Positions 26,218 to 35,191 of a stretch of 64,000 bases of DNA are shown piece after piece; the stretch's first letter is position 1, and each line of letters begins with the position of its first letter. The stretch is from Billgrantia zhangzhouensis. Its GTDB lineage: Bacteria; Pseudomonadota; Gammaproteobacteria; Pseudomonadales; Halomonadaceae. The notes under the pieces were generated by a model. It was not told where the DNA came from. It ran no database searches and worked only from the letters and a program-made list of their open reading frames with translations. Where the stretch lies: NCBI RefSeq assembly GCF_021404465.1, contig NZ_JABFTT010000001.1:62001-126000 (forward strand), in the 5' to 3' direction. The position numbers and the translations under genes were made by a program.

Positions 26218-26384
26218 GAGGCTCTCTATCACTGGTCTGCATGTTGTCAGCCGTGGGATCTCTGGCCGGGGTGGCCACGATGATCCACGGGCCTGGCTGA
26301 GATGTCCACCCTGCCATATTCGAAGGAAGGTTTTGTCAATGGCTGACTTGCTGACCTTCGAGGCGCTAGGCTATAGCTGGTGAA

Positions 26385-26400
26385 TTTTATAATGATAAAA
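26385..26400. promoter_or_regulatory. Candidate GntR operator 1
   Basis: Perfect palindrome TTTTAT-AATG-ATAAAA in the GntR/DUF1028 divergent region. It has the same arm pattern and four-base spacer as the site at 27229-27252. Confidence 0.6.
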
Positions 26401-26443
26401 GATGCCGTTGCGCAGCCAAGTGAACCCCGGAAGCGAGACTCCC

Positions 26444-27109
26444 ATGACCTTCAGCCTGATCGCCCTGGATATCGACTCAAAGACTCTCGGCGTAGCCTGC
26501 GCCACCGGAGGACCAGCGCTTGGCGGCTTCGTACCGCACTTGCTGCCTGATGTCGGCGCAGCTATTACCCAAGGCTTCAGCACCAGCGTGATGGCTGCCG
26601 AGAAGGGGCTCGCTTGGTTAGCCGAGGGCAAGAGTGTGGAGGCGGCCGTGACCGAACTTCGTCGGCAGGATCGAGGCGAGGCCTGGCGCCAGGTGGCGCT
26701 GATGAATAGGCAGGGGCGGGTTGCCGGCTGGACGGGAGAGCAGAACGTTCCCGTTGCAGGCATGCATCTTGAGCCGGGGCTGATAGTGGCCGGTAACATG
26801 CTTGCCAGCGACGAAGTGATACCCGCGATGATGGCTGCCTTCCGGCATGCTCGTAACGAGAGGGGGCTGACTGAGGCTCTACTTGCTGCCTTGCTGGCCG
26901 CCCAGCGCCATGGAGGAGATCGCCGGGGTACTCGCTCGGCTGCACTCAAGGTGCGAGCGCCCGGTGACCTGCCTCTCGACCTACGCATCGACCATGCGCA
27001 GGATGCTGTCACTGAGTTGCAGACGCTTCACCAACATATCCAGGATGACACCGAGTACCAAGCGTTCTTGGCCCGCCTGCCTACAGCAGACAACCCGCAT
27101 CGTCATTAG
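26444..27109 (+). CDS. DUF1028 family protein (Ntn-hydrolase fold)
   Basis: A 221-residue protein. The start MTFSLIALDIDSKTLGVACA, the following GAAITQGFSTSVMAAEKGLA and AGWTGEQNVPVAGMHLEPGL, then VAGNMLASDEVIPAM, are typical of DUF1028. These proteins have the N-terminal-nucleophile hydrolase fold but their reaction is not established. The ATG at 26444 is chosen because family members begin MTFS. The gene sits between the GntR regulator and an M20 amidohydrolase, so amide or ureide hydrolysis is a fair guess. Confidence 0.85.
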   Translation: MTFSLIALDIDSKTLGVACATGGPALGGFVPHLLPDVGAAITQGFSTSVMAAEKGLAWLAEGKSVEAAVTELRRQDRGEAWRQVALMNRQGRVAGWTGEQNVPVAGMHLEPGLIVAGNMLASDEVIPAMMAAFRHARNERGLTEALLAALLAAQRHGGDRRGTRSAALKVRAPGDLPLDLRIDHAQDAVTELQTLHQHIQDDTEYQAFLARLPTADNPHRH

Positions 27110-27228
27110 CGACAGGCCATATGGGCCGTTTCAGGAACCAAGGCCTTTCCCTCGAAAAACCCCTCCCCGCCACTCCTTTCAACTGTCCCGCTCATGATGA
27201 GTTGACACATACCGAATGTGTCACCTAG

Positions 27229-27252
27229 CCTAATTTATCATCATAAATTAGG
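27229..27252. promoter_or_regulatory. Candidate GntR operator 2
   Basis: Perfect palindrome CCTAATTTAT-CATC-ATAAATTAGG, 40 bases upstream of the M20 start codon. It shares the core TTTAT-N4-ATAAA with the site at 26385-26400. Confidence 0.65.
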
Positions 27253-27292
27253 CGGAGCGTTCCAAAGACGCCCAAGCGACATTGAGGTGAGC

Positions 27293-28555
27293 ATGACGCT
27301 ATCCCTAGATCAGGCCGGCCGGCAGGCTTGGCAGTGGCTGGAAGCCGCAGCGGAATTCAGCGAGACCCGAGACGTAGATCACGAAGGGGTGACACGCCGG
27401 TGCGCCACTGGCGAGCACAGGAGAGTGCTGGAAGCCTTGACCGAGTGGATGGAAGCACTGGGCATGTCGGTGAGGCTTGACAATGCCGCAAACCTGATCG
27501 GGCGACATGCCAGCCACTCGCCAGATGCCCGGACGCTGCTGATCGGTTCGCACCAGGACACCGTACCCCATGGTGGCAAGTATGACGGCATGATGGGCGT
27601 GATCTTGCCCTTGGCCTTGGTCATGTATTTGCGCGGGAACGACATTTCACTGCCCTTCCACATCGATGTGGTGGCCTTCAGTGACGAGGAAGGCACACGT
27701 TTCAGCTCGACGCTGCTGGGCTCCAAGGTGCTGGCGGGAACCTTCGAACCCGAGATGCTCAAGACTACCGATGATCAGGGCGTAACGCTTCATGCGGCTT
27801 TGGAAGCCTTTGGCTGCGACCCGACACGTATCCCTCTCGATCGCTACTCCCCCGAAGAAGTCGTTGCCTTTCTCGAGGTGCATATCGAGCAGGGCCCTCA
27901 ATTGGAACACGCTTCGCTGCCGGTCGGGGTAGTCAGCGCCATCACCGGTATCGAGCGGCACCAGGTCAAGATTCACGGTATGGCCGGCCATGCCGGTACC
28001 GTCCCGATGTCGCTACGCCGTGATGCCCTGGTTGGAGCTGCCGAGGTGATCCGCCTTGTCGATGTCCTGTGCAAGGAGACAAAGGATCTGGTCGGCGTGG
28101 TGGGCAAGATCGAGAACGCGCCCAATGGTGTCAATGTCATCCCTCAAACCACCACACTGAGCATCGAGCTGCGCTCCCCCCACGACGAGGTACGCCAACG
28201 GGCCAGGAAATATCTGATCGAACAGATTGGCGTCGCGCTCGAAACGCTCGACCTGGCTTTCGGCCATACCCTGACCTATGAGCAATCCGCCGTGCAGTGT
28301 TCGTCATGGTTGACCGCCACTCTGGAAGAGGCGGTACAGGACTGTGGCATCGAGCCGCTGGTGCTGTTCAGCGGTGCCGGCCATGACGGTCTGGCCATGG
28401 CAGACCTCTGCGATATCGGCATGCTCTTCGTGCGCTGCCGAGAAGGGGTCAGTCATCACCCCAGCGAAGCTATCGAACCCGAGGACCTGACGGCTGCCGT
28501 CGAGGTACTCGTCCATACATGCCAGCGCCTGGCTCGTCGCCAGCCACTGGCATGA
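27293..28555 (+). CDS. M20-family amidohydrolase (allantoate amidohydrolase / N-carbamoyl-L-amino-acid hydrolase type)
   Basis: A 420-residue dinuclear-metal hydrolase. Metal ligands are seen in GSHQDTVPHGGKYDG (His, Asp), FSDEEGTRF (Glu-Glu), EVHIEQGPQLE (His) and VSHHPSEA (His). The dimerisation-domain motif GMAGHAGTVPMSLRRDAL is present. Enzymes of this group release ammonia and CO2 from allantoate or N-carbamoyl amino acids. The first conserved motif has Gln where Leu is usual (GSHLDT). ATG 27293 follows GAGGTGA; upstream is the operator palindrome. It is the first gene of a unit with a YfcC carrier and probably a glutaminase. Confidence 0.9.
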   Translation: MTLSLDQAGRQAWQWLEAAAEFSETRDVDHEGVTRRCATGEHRRVLEALTEWMEALGMSVRLDNAANLIGRHASHSPDARTLLIGSHQDTVPHGGKYDGMMGVILPLALVMYLRGNDISLPFHIDVVAFSDEEGTRFSSTLLGSKVLAGTFEPEMLKTTDDQGVTLHAALEAFGCDPTRIPLDRYSPEEVVAFLEVHIEQGPQLEHASLPVGVVSAITGIERHQVKIHGMAGHAGTVPMSLRRDALVGAAEVIRLVDVLCKETKDLVGVVGKIENAPNGVNVIPQTTTLSIELRSPHDEVRQRARKYLIEQIGVALETLDLAFGHTLTYEQSAVQCSSWLTATLEEAVQDCGIEPLVLFSGAGHDGLAMADLCDIGMLFVRCREGVSHHPSEAIEPEDLTAAVEVLVHTCQRLARRQPLA

Positions 28556-28606
28556 CGATTTTCACCCACCATTCCAACAAGATCGGATAACGACCAAGGG
28601 TTTACC

Positions 28607-30019
28607 ATGAACCAACAACAGCAACAGACCAGCAAGGCAACCGCCTCGGCGGTGCGCAAGTGGTACCAGCAGGTGCCGGACCCCATGGTCCTGATCTTCC
28701 TGATTCTGGTGGCCGCATACTTGATGACTTTCGTCGTGCCCGCCGGCGAGTTCGAACGACAAACGGTCGATGGCCGCACGACGGTCGTGCCGGGTTCCTT
28801 CGAATACCTAGCAGATGTGGCGAATCTGCATGTCTTTCGGGTATTCGTCGCCATTCCCGAAGGGCTGATAAGTGCCTCCCAGTTCCTGTTCATCGTGTTC
28901 ATCGCCGGCGGCCTGTTCCATATCCTGCAGCGCACCGGAGCCTTGGAGAATGCTATTGGGGTGGCTGTTCACAAGGTCGGCGCCGAGGACAGTGTGAAGA
29001 GCCGCAATCTCATCATTGCGGCTGGGACCTTCATCTACGGTTTCTTCGGCGTAGCCGTGGGGTTCGAGAACAATATTGCTCTGGTGCCCATCGGGGTGCT
29101 GATTGCCACGGCTATAGGCTGTTCACGCCTGGTGGGCGTGGTAATGGCGGTGGGCGGCATCGGCATCGGTTTTGCGCTCTCGCCTATCAACCCTTACACC
29201 GTAGGGGTGGCACAGGGTATCGGTGAGTTGCCGACCTTTTCCGGTTGGTGGCTGCGTACGCTGATGGTGCTGGCTTGCCTGGCAACGTTGACCGTATTCA
29301 TCTGTCGTTACGTGGTGCATGTAGATTACCAGGACGATCAGCCGGCGGAGCTGACCAAGCAGCTCAAGGACTACACCCTGACCCGCGCCAATCTCATGAC
29401 TTTGGGTATCTTCTTGATCGGCCTTGTAATCATGCTGGTGGGAGTCTTTACGCGCGGCTGGTACATCAATGAGATTGCCGCCATGTTCTTGCTCATGGCG
29501 ATCGTAATCGGCTTTGCCAATGGCCTTGGGGCCAATGAGCTGGTGAAGCAGATGATGGAGGGGGCCGCCTCCGTCACCGCCGGTGCGCTGGTGATCGGTG
29601 TTGCCGCCTCGATCCAGGTGATTCTGGAGGATGCCCAGATCATCGATACCATCGTCAACTCGCTGAGCACCCTGGTGGGTGACATGCCAATTGCGCTGGC
29701 GGCCGTAGCATCGAGCGTTATCCAGGGTGTGATAAACCTGTTCGTGCCCAGTGGATCGGGGCAGGCGTTGGTGACCATGCCGATTCTCATCCCGCTGTCC
29801 GACCTCATCGGCATGAGTCGTCAACTGATGATCACCGCCTTTCAGGTAGGCGATGGTCTGACCAATCTCATCGTGCCGACCTCGGGCGGCACACTGGCCA
29901 TGCTGGCGTTGGGCAAAGTCTCTTATGCGCAGTGGCTGCGCGTGATCATGCCTCTCATGGTGCTCATCTATGCGATGTGCTGGATTGCCTTGATAGCAGG
30001 ACACTACCTGGGCTACTAA
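28607..30019 (+). CDS. YfcC/DcuC-like membrane carrier
   Basis: A 470-residue polytopic transporter of the YfcC family (C4-dicarboxylate anaerobic carrier/ArcD-like superfamily). Features are the start VPDPMVLIFLILVAAYLMTF, VVPAGEFER, GTFIYGFFGVAVGFENNIAL, and the late re-entrant motifs NLFVPSGSGQALVTMPILIP and GDGLTNLIVPTSGGTLAMLA. Substrates of YfcC proteins are mostly unproven (amino acids and short acids are suspected). It lies 51 bases after the amidohydrolase and likely imports its substrate or exports a product. Confidence 0.9.
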   Translation: MNQQQQQTSKATASAVRKWYQQVPDPMVLIFLILVAAYLMTFVVPAGEFERQTVDGRTTVVPGSFEYLADVANLHVFRVFVAIPEGLISASQFLFIVFIAGGLFHILQRTGALENAIGVAVHKVGAEDSVKSRNLIIAAGTFIYGFFGVAVGFENNIALVPIGVLIATAIGCSRLVGVVMAVGGIGIGFALSPINPYTVGVAQGIGELPTFSGWWLRTLMVLACLATLTVFICRYVVHVDYQDDQPAELTKQLKDYTLTRANLMTLGIFLIGLVIMLVGVFTRGWYINEIAAMFLLMAIVIGFANGLGANELVKQMMEGAASVTAGALVIGVAASIQVILEDAQIIDTIVNSLSTLVGDMPIALAAVASSVIQGVINLFVPSGSGQALVTMPILIPLSDLIGMSRQLMITAFQVGDGLTNLIVPTSGGTLAMLALGKVSYAQWLRVIMPLMVLIYAMCWIALIAGHYLGY

Positions 30020-30085
30020 ACTTGCTCGGTTATCGAGCTTAATCACCATTTTCGAAATGGCAGGCGAGACGCCGTGATCGAATAG

Positions 30086-30119
30086 CAGGGGCGGGTTCCC
30101 TCAACGGGACTCGCCCCTG
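30086..30119 (+). terminator. Hairpin between the carrier and glutaminase genes
   Basis: Stem CAGGGGCG / CGCCCCTG around 18 bases, with an inner stem. There is no long T run, so it may be a partial terminator or an mRNA-stability element lowering or separating glutaminase expression. Confidence 0.5.
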
Positions 30120-30159
30120 TCGTGCTCGTTCCCGCCAATCATGCAAGGAGAGTTGCACC

Positions 30160-31098
30160 ATGAGCTTCCTCGCTGACGGTGATACGTGTCGTGGCCAAGC
30201 CCTTGATGAGATCCATGCGGCAGTCATGGCACGGCCCTGTGACGGCAAGGTCGCCGATTATATTCCGGCCCTGGCCAGCGTGGATGCCAACCGTTGCGGT
30301 ATCGCCTTCGCTACCCTGGACGGCGAGATGCATGCCGCCGGCGATGCCAACATCCCTTTCTCGATCCAGAGCATCTCCAAGGTGTTTGGCCTTGTTCTGG
30401 CGATGCAGCGCATGGGCGACGATATATGGCAGCGGGTGGGAATGGAGCCTTCCGGGCAACCATTCAATTCCATCGTCCAGTTGGAGTGGGAGCACGGCAT
30501 CCCGCGCAATCCCTTCATCAATGCCGGTGCCATTCTGGTAGCTGACACCCTGGTGTCGCACTTTTCTTCCAGCCGCCAGGCTTTCCTCAGCTTTGTGCGA
30601 CGCCTGGCCGGCTGCGAACGCTGCGACATCAACGAAGAAGTGCTTGCCTCGGAGAGCCGTCACGGCAGTCGTAACGCTGCCCTGGCCCATCTGATGAAGA
30701 GCTTCGGAAACATCGAGGCGGAAGTGGACGACGTGCTGTCCCACTACTTCTTTCAATGCTCTCTGGAGATGAGCTGCACCGAACTGGCACAAAGCCTGCT
30801 ATTTCTGGCCAACCGCGGGGTGCACCCACTGAGCGCTGAGCGGGTCACCACGCCTCGAGATGCACATCGAGTCAATGCCATCCTCTCCACCAGTGGCATG
30901 TACGACCAGTCCGGCCAATTTGCCTTCTCCGTCGGGCTGCCCGCCAAGAGCGGTGTCGGCGGCGGTATCGTGGCCATCGTGCCGGGGCTGGGCGTCATCA
31001 GCGCCTGGAGCCCGGCGCTCAACAAGCATGGCAACTCCACCCGTGCGCTCACCATGATCACCGAGCTGGCGGGACGGTTGGGATTATCGATTTATTAG
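30160..31098 (+). CDS. glsA: Glutaminase
   Basis: A 312-residue serine-dependent glutaminase (beta-lactamase-like fold) converting glutamine to glutamate and ammonia. The catalytic Ser-x-x-Lys is in SIQSISKVF (about S71, K74). Other family blocks are NPFINAGAI, ESRHGSRNAALAHLMKSFG, YFFQCSLEMSC and KSGVGGGIVAIVPG. A strong AAGGAGAG precedes the ATG. As part of the GntR/M20 module it suggests that the pathway yields glutamine or ammonia. Confidence 0.94.
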   Translation: MSFLADGDTCRGQALDEIHAAVMARPCDGKVADYIPALASVDANRCGIAFATLDGEMHAAGDANIPFSIQSISKVFGLVLAMQRMGDDIWQRVGMEPSGQPFNSIVQLEWEHGIPRNPFINAGAILVADTLVSHFSSSRQAFLSFVRRLAGCERCDINEEVLASESRHGSRNAALAHLMKSFGNIEAEVDDVLSHYFFQCSLEMSCTELAQSLLFLANRGVHPLSAERVTTPRDAHRVNAILSTSGMYDQSGQFAFSVGLPAKSGVGGGIVAIVPGLGVISAWSPALNKHGNSTRALTMITELAGRLGLSIY

Positions 31099-31179
31099 GC
31101 TGTTTTTCCAGTTCACTAGCGCTTGATCTCCCCCTCAGCTACGGCAGTTGACGTGAGCAGGACCTTGGTGTCGCGTACA

Positions 31180-32757
31180 TCATGCCTCGCGTTTGCCGTC
31201 CACCAAACGAGACACACCCCAGGGGTTGCCGTCACGCAGCGGTTCCGGCAGCAGGCCTTCCGGCAGCGCCTGGTAGCACACCGGACGCAGGAAGCGGAAG
31301 ATCGCCGCGCTGCCCACCGAGGTAGTGCGTGAGTCGGAGGTAGCCGGGAACGGGCCGCCGTGGACCATGGCGTGGCATACCTCGACCCCGGTGGGCCAGC
31401 CGTTAGCGAGGAGCCGCCCTGCCTTGCGCTCGAGGATCGGCAGCAGCGCTTTCGCCGCGTCCAGGTCGCCGTCGTCCATCTGCAGCGTGGCGGTGAGCTG
31501 GCCTTCGAGCTGGGCCGCGACCTGGCGCACTTGGGCCTGATCGGCGCACTCGATCACCAGCGAGGCGGCGCCGAACACCTCCTCCTGCAGCTCGGGCTCG
31601 GCGAGGAAGTCCTGGGCCGTAGTGACGAACAGTCCCGCCTGGCAAGGGTGGGCCGATTCGCCGACCTGGCCACGAGCCACTTCCCTGACCTTGTCATTGC
31701 TGGAAAGCCGGCCCACGCCCTGCTCGTAGGCGTCATGGATGCCCGGGGTGAGCATGGTCTGGGCGGCGCTGGCCTTCACCGCGTCACTTGCCGCCTCGAC
31801 GAAGGCGTCGAGCTCGGGGCCCTTCACCGCAATGACCAGGCCCGGGTTGGTGCAGAACTGCCCGGCGCCCATGTTGAGCGAGGCGACGAAGCCCTCGGCG
31901 AGCTGGGCGCCGCGAGCACGCAGCGCCTCGGGCAGCAGAAACACCGGGTTGATCGAGCTCATCTCGGCGTAGACCGGGATCGGCTGGGGGCGGGCCTGGG
32001 CAGTCCTCATCAAGGCCGTGCCGCCGCCGCGGGAGCCGGTGAAGCCCACCGCCTGGATGCGCGGGTCGGCGACCAGGGCCTGGCCGATCTCGTTGCCCGA
32101 GCCGAACAGCAGCGAGAACACGCCTTCCGGCAAGCCACTTCTCTTGATCGCTTTCTGCACGGCACGACCGACCAGCTCGGAGGTGCCGGGGTGGGCGGAG
32201 TGGCCCTTGACGATCACCGGGCAGCCGGCAGCCAGTGCCGAGGCGGTATCGCCGCCGGCCACGGAGAAGGCCAGCGGGAAGTTCGAGGCGCCGAACACAG
32301 CGACGGGACCGAGCGGGATATGACGCTGGCGCAGGTCGGCGCGGGGCATCGGCTCGCGCTCGGGCAGGGCCGGGTCGATGCGTACGTCGAGCCACTCGCC
32401 GGCACGCACCACCGAGGCGAACAGGCGCAGTTGGCCGCAGGTGCGGCCGCGCTCGCCTTCGAGGCGCGCCCGGGGCAGGCCGGTCTCGGCCATGGCGCGC
32501 TCGATCAGGTCGTCGCCGATAGCCTCGATCTCGCTGGCAATCATCTCCAGGAACTTGGCCCGCAGCGTCGGTGCGGTATCGCGGTAGGCGTCGAAGGCCT
32601 GCCGGGCCAGTTCACAGGCTTGCGCCACCTCGGCGGCGGTGGCGCCCGGGTAGGCGGGCTCCAGGGCGATGCCGGTGGCGGGGTCGATGGCGCGTATCTC
32701 GCCGCCAGTGCCACGCACGTCCTGCCGGCCAATCAATGAAACGCCTCTTAGCGTCAT
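31180..32757 (-). CDS. Aldehyde dehydrogenase, 2,5-dioxovalerate (alpha-ketoglutarate semialdehyde) dehydrogenase type
   Basis: A 525-residue ALDH. Motifs are [46 protein letters not shown], the base Glu in [11 protein letters not shown] and the nucleophile Cys in [10 protein letters not shown]. The larger size and the [10 protein letters not shown] and GQFCTNPG variants fit the 2,5-dioxovalerate group. The ATG at 32757 has GGAGGAG and starts one base after the GntR stop; the open frame upstream is a GntR shadow. It would oxidise the KdgD product to 2-oxoglutarate, the last step of glucarate/galactarate breakdown. Confidence 0.92.
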   Translation of the reverse strand: MTLRGVSLIGRQDVRGTGGEIRAIDPATGIALEPAYPGATAAEVAQACELARQAFDAYRDTAPTLRAKFLEMIASEIEAIGDDLIERAMAETGLPRARLEGERGRTCGQLRLFASVVRAGEWLDVRIDPALPEREPMPRADLRQRHIPLGPVAVFGASNFPLAFSVAGGDTASALAAGCPVIVKGHSAHPGTSELVGRAVQKAIKRSGLPEGVFSLLFGSGNEIGQALVADPRIQAVGFTGSRGGGTALMRTAQARPQPIPVYAEMSSINPVFLLPEALRARGAQLAEGFVASLNMGAGQFCTNPGLVIAVKGPELDAFVEAASDAVKASAAQTMLTPGIHDAYEQGVGRLSSNDKVREVARGQVGESAHPCQAGLFVTTAQDFLAEPELQEEVFGAASLVIECADQAQVRQVAAQLEGQLTATLQMDDGDLDAAKALLPILERKAGRLLANGWPTGVEVCHAMVHGGPFPATSDSRTTSVGSAAIFRFLRPVCYQALPEGLLPEPLRDGNPWGVSRLVDGKREA

Positions 32758-32758
32758 G

Positions 32759-33484
32759 TCACTCCTCCTGGTCGCGATATTTCGCATACATGGTCTTCGC
32801 CCGGTTGAGATGTTGGAACATGGTTTCCCGTGCCGCCTCGGCATCCCGCGAGAGGATCGCCTCGAGAATGTAGGCATGCTCTTCCTGCACCCGCTCCAGG
32901 TAACGCACCGATGTTGCCGGGTTGATCTCGATACTGAGCAGCTTGGCGCGAGGAATCACGCCCTGGCTGAACTGCTCGAAGAAACGTTCGAAAAAGGGGT
33001 TGTGGGTCGCCTTGGCGATGGCGTGGTGGAAACGGTAGTCCTCCTCGCGTGCCTGGGATTTCGCTTCGCACGCCGTAATAAAGGTCTCCTGGGCATGCTC
33101 CAGCGCCCGCCGGTCCGCCGCGTCATGACGCAGGGCGGCCAGCTCCGCCGCCGCCGGCTCCAAAGTCAGGCGTAGCTCCAGCACATGCAGGATGTCCTCC
33201 ACAGTGGTGGGGCTGATGCGCTCGGCGGGCTTGGCCTCGATGGTGGTGGCACGCAGCACGGTGGTACCCACGCCGCGCCGCGTCTCGACCAACCCCAGCG
33301 ACTTGAGATGCGTGATCGCCTCGCGGATCACGGTACGGCTGACGCCGAACGACTCGCACAGGCGGTTCTCGGTGGGCAGCTTCTCGCCCACGGCCACCTT
33401 GCCTTGGGTAATCAGCGCTTCGAGCTGCTCTGCTACATGTATAGGGAGCCCTCCTTCACGCAAGTTTTTCTTGAATTCAAACAT
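32759..33484 (-). CDS. GntR-family regulator (FadR/FCD type)
   Basis: A 241-residue regulator. The helix-turn-helix region is [20 protein letters not shown] (about 40-59), the wing [14 protein letters not shown] and an FCD domain includes [20 protein letters not shown] with its metal-binding histidines. It is followed after one base by the dehydrogenase gene and shares its strand with kdgD and the TRAP block. It is the probable regulator of the aldarate genes, with autoregulation through the palindrome at 33503-33515. Confidence 0.92.
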   Translation of the reverse strand: MFEFKKNLREGGLPIHVAEQLEALITQGKVAVGEKLPTENRLCESFGVSRTVIREAITHLKSLGLVETRRGVGTTVLRATTIEAKPAERISPTTVEDILHVLELRLTLEPAAAELAALRHDAADRRALEHAQETFITACEAKSQAREEDYRFHHAIAKATHNPFFERFFEQFSQGVIPRAKLLSIEINPATSVRYLERVQEEHAYILEAILSRDAEAARETMFQHLNRAKTMYAKYRDQEE

Positions 33485-33502
33485 ATTTTTTCCGTAAATT
33501 AA

Positions 33503-33515
33503 TGAACACTGTTCA
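33503..33515. promoter_or_regulatory. Candidate autoregulatory operator of the aldarate GntR
   Basis: Perfect palindrome TGAACA-C-TGTTCA centred 25 bases upstream of the GntR start codon. Confidence 0.45.
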
Positions 33516-33556
33516 AAAGGCTAATTGCCGTCGAGAAATATTTGAACAACTCCTTT

Positions 33557-34336
33557 TCAACTTTCTATTACTATAGAGGCTTTCTCAAGACCTTGTCGAA
33601 TAAAAGAAATATCACTCCCCATAAGAATCATGTTCACCCCCATATTTTTCAAAGTATTCAAAGACCTTGAGTCCAAGGGTGAGCATACAGCCATGACTTG
33701 AATATTTTTTCTATCGCACTTCTTTACAAGTATCTCAAGATGTTCTCTTACTAAAGAAGAGTCTATGCTATAGTCTACAGACACTCCTCGAGACAAAGCA
33801 AAGTCCGCAGGCCCAAAATGGACTGCATCAATTCCCTCCACATCCAATATTTCATCTATATTATCAAAAAACTCAAAGCTCTCCGCCATTGGAACTATAA
33901 ATGTCGATTCATTCTCCCTTTCAGTATATTTTTTCCAATCAAATCCTCGACCACCAAAACCAGCAGATCTTACAGAGCTGTCTCCACCTCTTCTTCCTAA
34001 TGGAGGGAATTTTGCAGCCTTAATAACATTTTTCATTTGATCCGCAGTGTGAATCTGTGGTATCAGAACCCCACTTGCTCCCAGTTCCAGTGCTTTTCTT
34101 ATTTCACTCGGGCTGTCCCCCGTAACCCTCACCAGAGAGTCAATATTGGATGCTCTAGCCGAAAGAATCAGCTTCTCCATATTGCTATCTATAGCTATAG
34201 ATGTATGCTCAGAATCTATGAACACAAAGTCAAAACCATATGCAGACGAAAGTTCAATTGCCATAGGGGAAAGGGTATATACGTTGATACCAAAGACCGC
34301 ACTTCCCTTGATCAAGTTTTCTCTGATTTTATTCAT
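33557..34336 (-). CDS. HpcH/HpaI-family class II aldolase
   Basis: A 259-residue TIM-barrel aldolase that cleaves or forms 2-oxo-3-deoxy acids (pyruvate-dependent). Family residues are seen in FIDSEHTSI (Glu-His acid/base), SLVRVTGDSPSEI (Arg), PMAESFEFFDNIDEIL (metal Glu) and GIDAVHFGPADFALS (metal Asp). MAE replaces the more common QIE. It overlaps the amidase gene by four bases. Composition is markedly AT-rich. Next to aldarate genes, a 2-dehydro-3-deoxyglucarate-type substrate is plausible but not shown. Confidence 0.9.
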   Translation of the reverse strand: MNKIRENLIKGSAVFGINVYTLSPMAIELSSAYGFDFVFIDSEHTSIAIDSNMEKLILSARASNIDSLVRVTGDSPSEIRKALELGASGVLIPQIHTADQMKNVIKAAKFPPLGRRGGDSSVRSAGFGGRGFDWKKYTERENESTFIVPMAESFEFFDNIDEILDVEGIDAVHFGPADFALSRGVSVDYSIDSSLVREHLEILVKKCDRKNIQVMAVCSPLDSRSLNTLKNMGVNMILMGSDISFIRQGLEKASIVIES

Positions 34337-35160
34337 TTATTCCCTTCCATATGCACTAGATAAGACTCTGGAATACGATCCCTAAACGGGTGAATTTCGT
34401 AAACCCCCGGGTAACGTATAATCGACTTTTTCCTTGCTTTTTCAACATCAACGTTCGAGATAATCAAATCTCCGTCAGAGTCGTATTCCAAAACACTTCC
34501 ATCAGGGCCAACGATATGGCTCATCCCCATAAATTCAACATCATTTTCAGCATCTGCGCGATTTGCCGCAACTAAGTAGACAAAATTTTCAGCAGCACGT
34601 ACCTTTGTGAAAACCTCTGGCAAGAGCTTCGCTTCATAAGGCCATGCTGCTAAAAGCAATACTATATCGGCTCCTTTTAGCGCTAAAGTTCTAACAACCT
34701 CAGGAAAGCGAATTTCATAACATATGGCTATGCCAATTTTTCCAAGTTCCGTATCATAAACTTTGGCCGGAGATTTATCCTCAGGAATATCGGAAAACCT
34801 ATCCCCTATCATGAATGGCAAATGTCTTTTATAATAATAGTCTATTACCCCACCAGGGCCAATAAAAGCCGCACAATTTAATACTTTTCCATCCAGCTTT
34901 CTGTAAAACCCTATCGCCGTATACATGTTCTTATTTTTACATACTTCTATAATGGGGGATAGTGCCCCATTGTTTACATCTATTGCTGCTGCTTCCAAGC
35001 TCTCTCTATCATCAAAGCACCCACCCGTAAGAAAGCACTCAGGAAATACAACTAGCCTACCTCCTTTTTCAGCAGCGGATTTTAGCTCTCCCACTGCAAC
35101 TGCTATGCTTTTCTGCAAATCACCTTTGACAGGGGCCGCCTGTGATATAGCAATCTTCAT
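34333..35160 (-). CDS. Carbon-nitrogen hydrolase (nitrilase superfamily amidase)
   Basis: A 275-residue protein with the Glu-Lys-Cys triad: Glu in VVFPECFLTGG, Lys in YYKRHLPF and Cys in GIAICYEIRFPEV. The N-terminus MKIAISQAAPVKGDLQKSI is typical. The superfamily hydrolyses amides, carbamoyl groups or nitriles. Its place between the TRAP binding protein and the aldolase suggests that the imported compound carries an amide that is removed before aldol cleavage (inference). AT-rich like its neighbours. Confidence 0.9.
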   Translation of the reverse strand: MKIAISQAAPVKGDLQKSIAVAVGELKSAAEKGGRLVVFPECFLTGGCFDDRESLEAAAIDVNNGALSPIIEVCKNKNMYTAIGFYRKLDGKVLNCAAFIGPGGVIDYYYKRHLPFMIGDRFSDIPEDKSPAKVYDTELGKIGIAICYEIRFPEVVRTLALKGADIVLLLAAWPYEAKLLPEVFTKVRAAENFVYLVAANRADAENDVEFMGMSHIVGPDGSVLEYDSDGDLIISNVDVEKARKKSIIRYPGVYEIHPFRDRIPESYLVHMEGNK

Positions 35161-35191
35161 ACAACATCCTCAAACCTTGATGAAATTAATT

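Noticed and set aside
31360..32739. 459-codon open frame antisense to the dioxovalerate dehydrogenase
   Set aside because: Shadow frame; the minus-strand ALDH has all catalytic motifs and a ribosome site.
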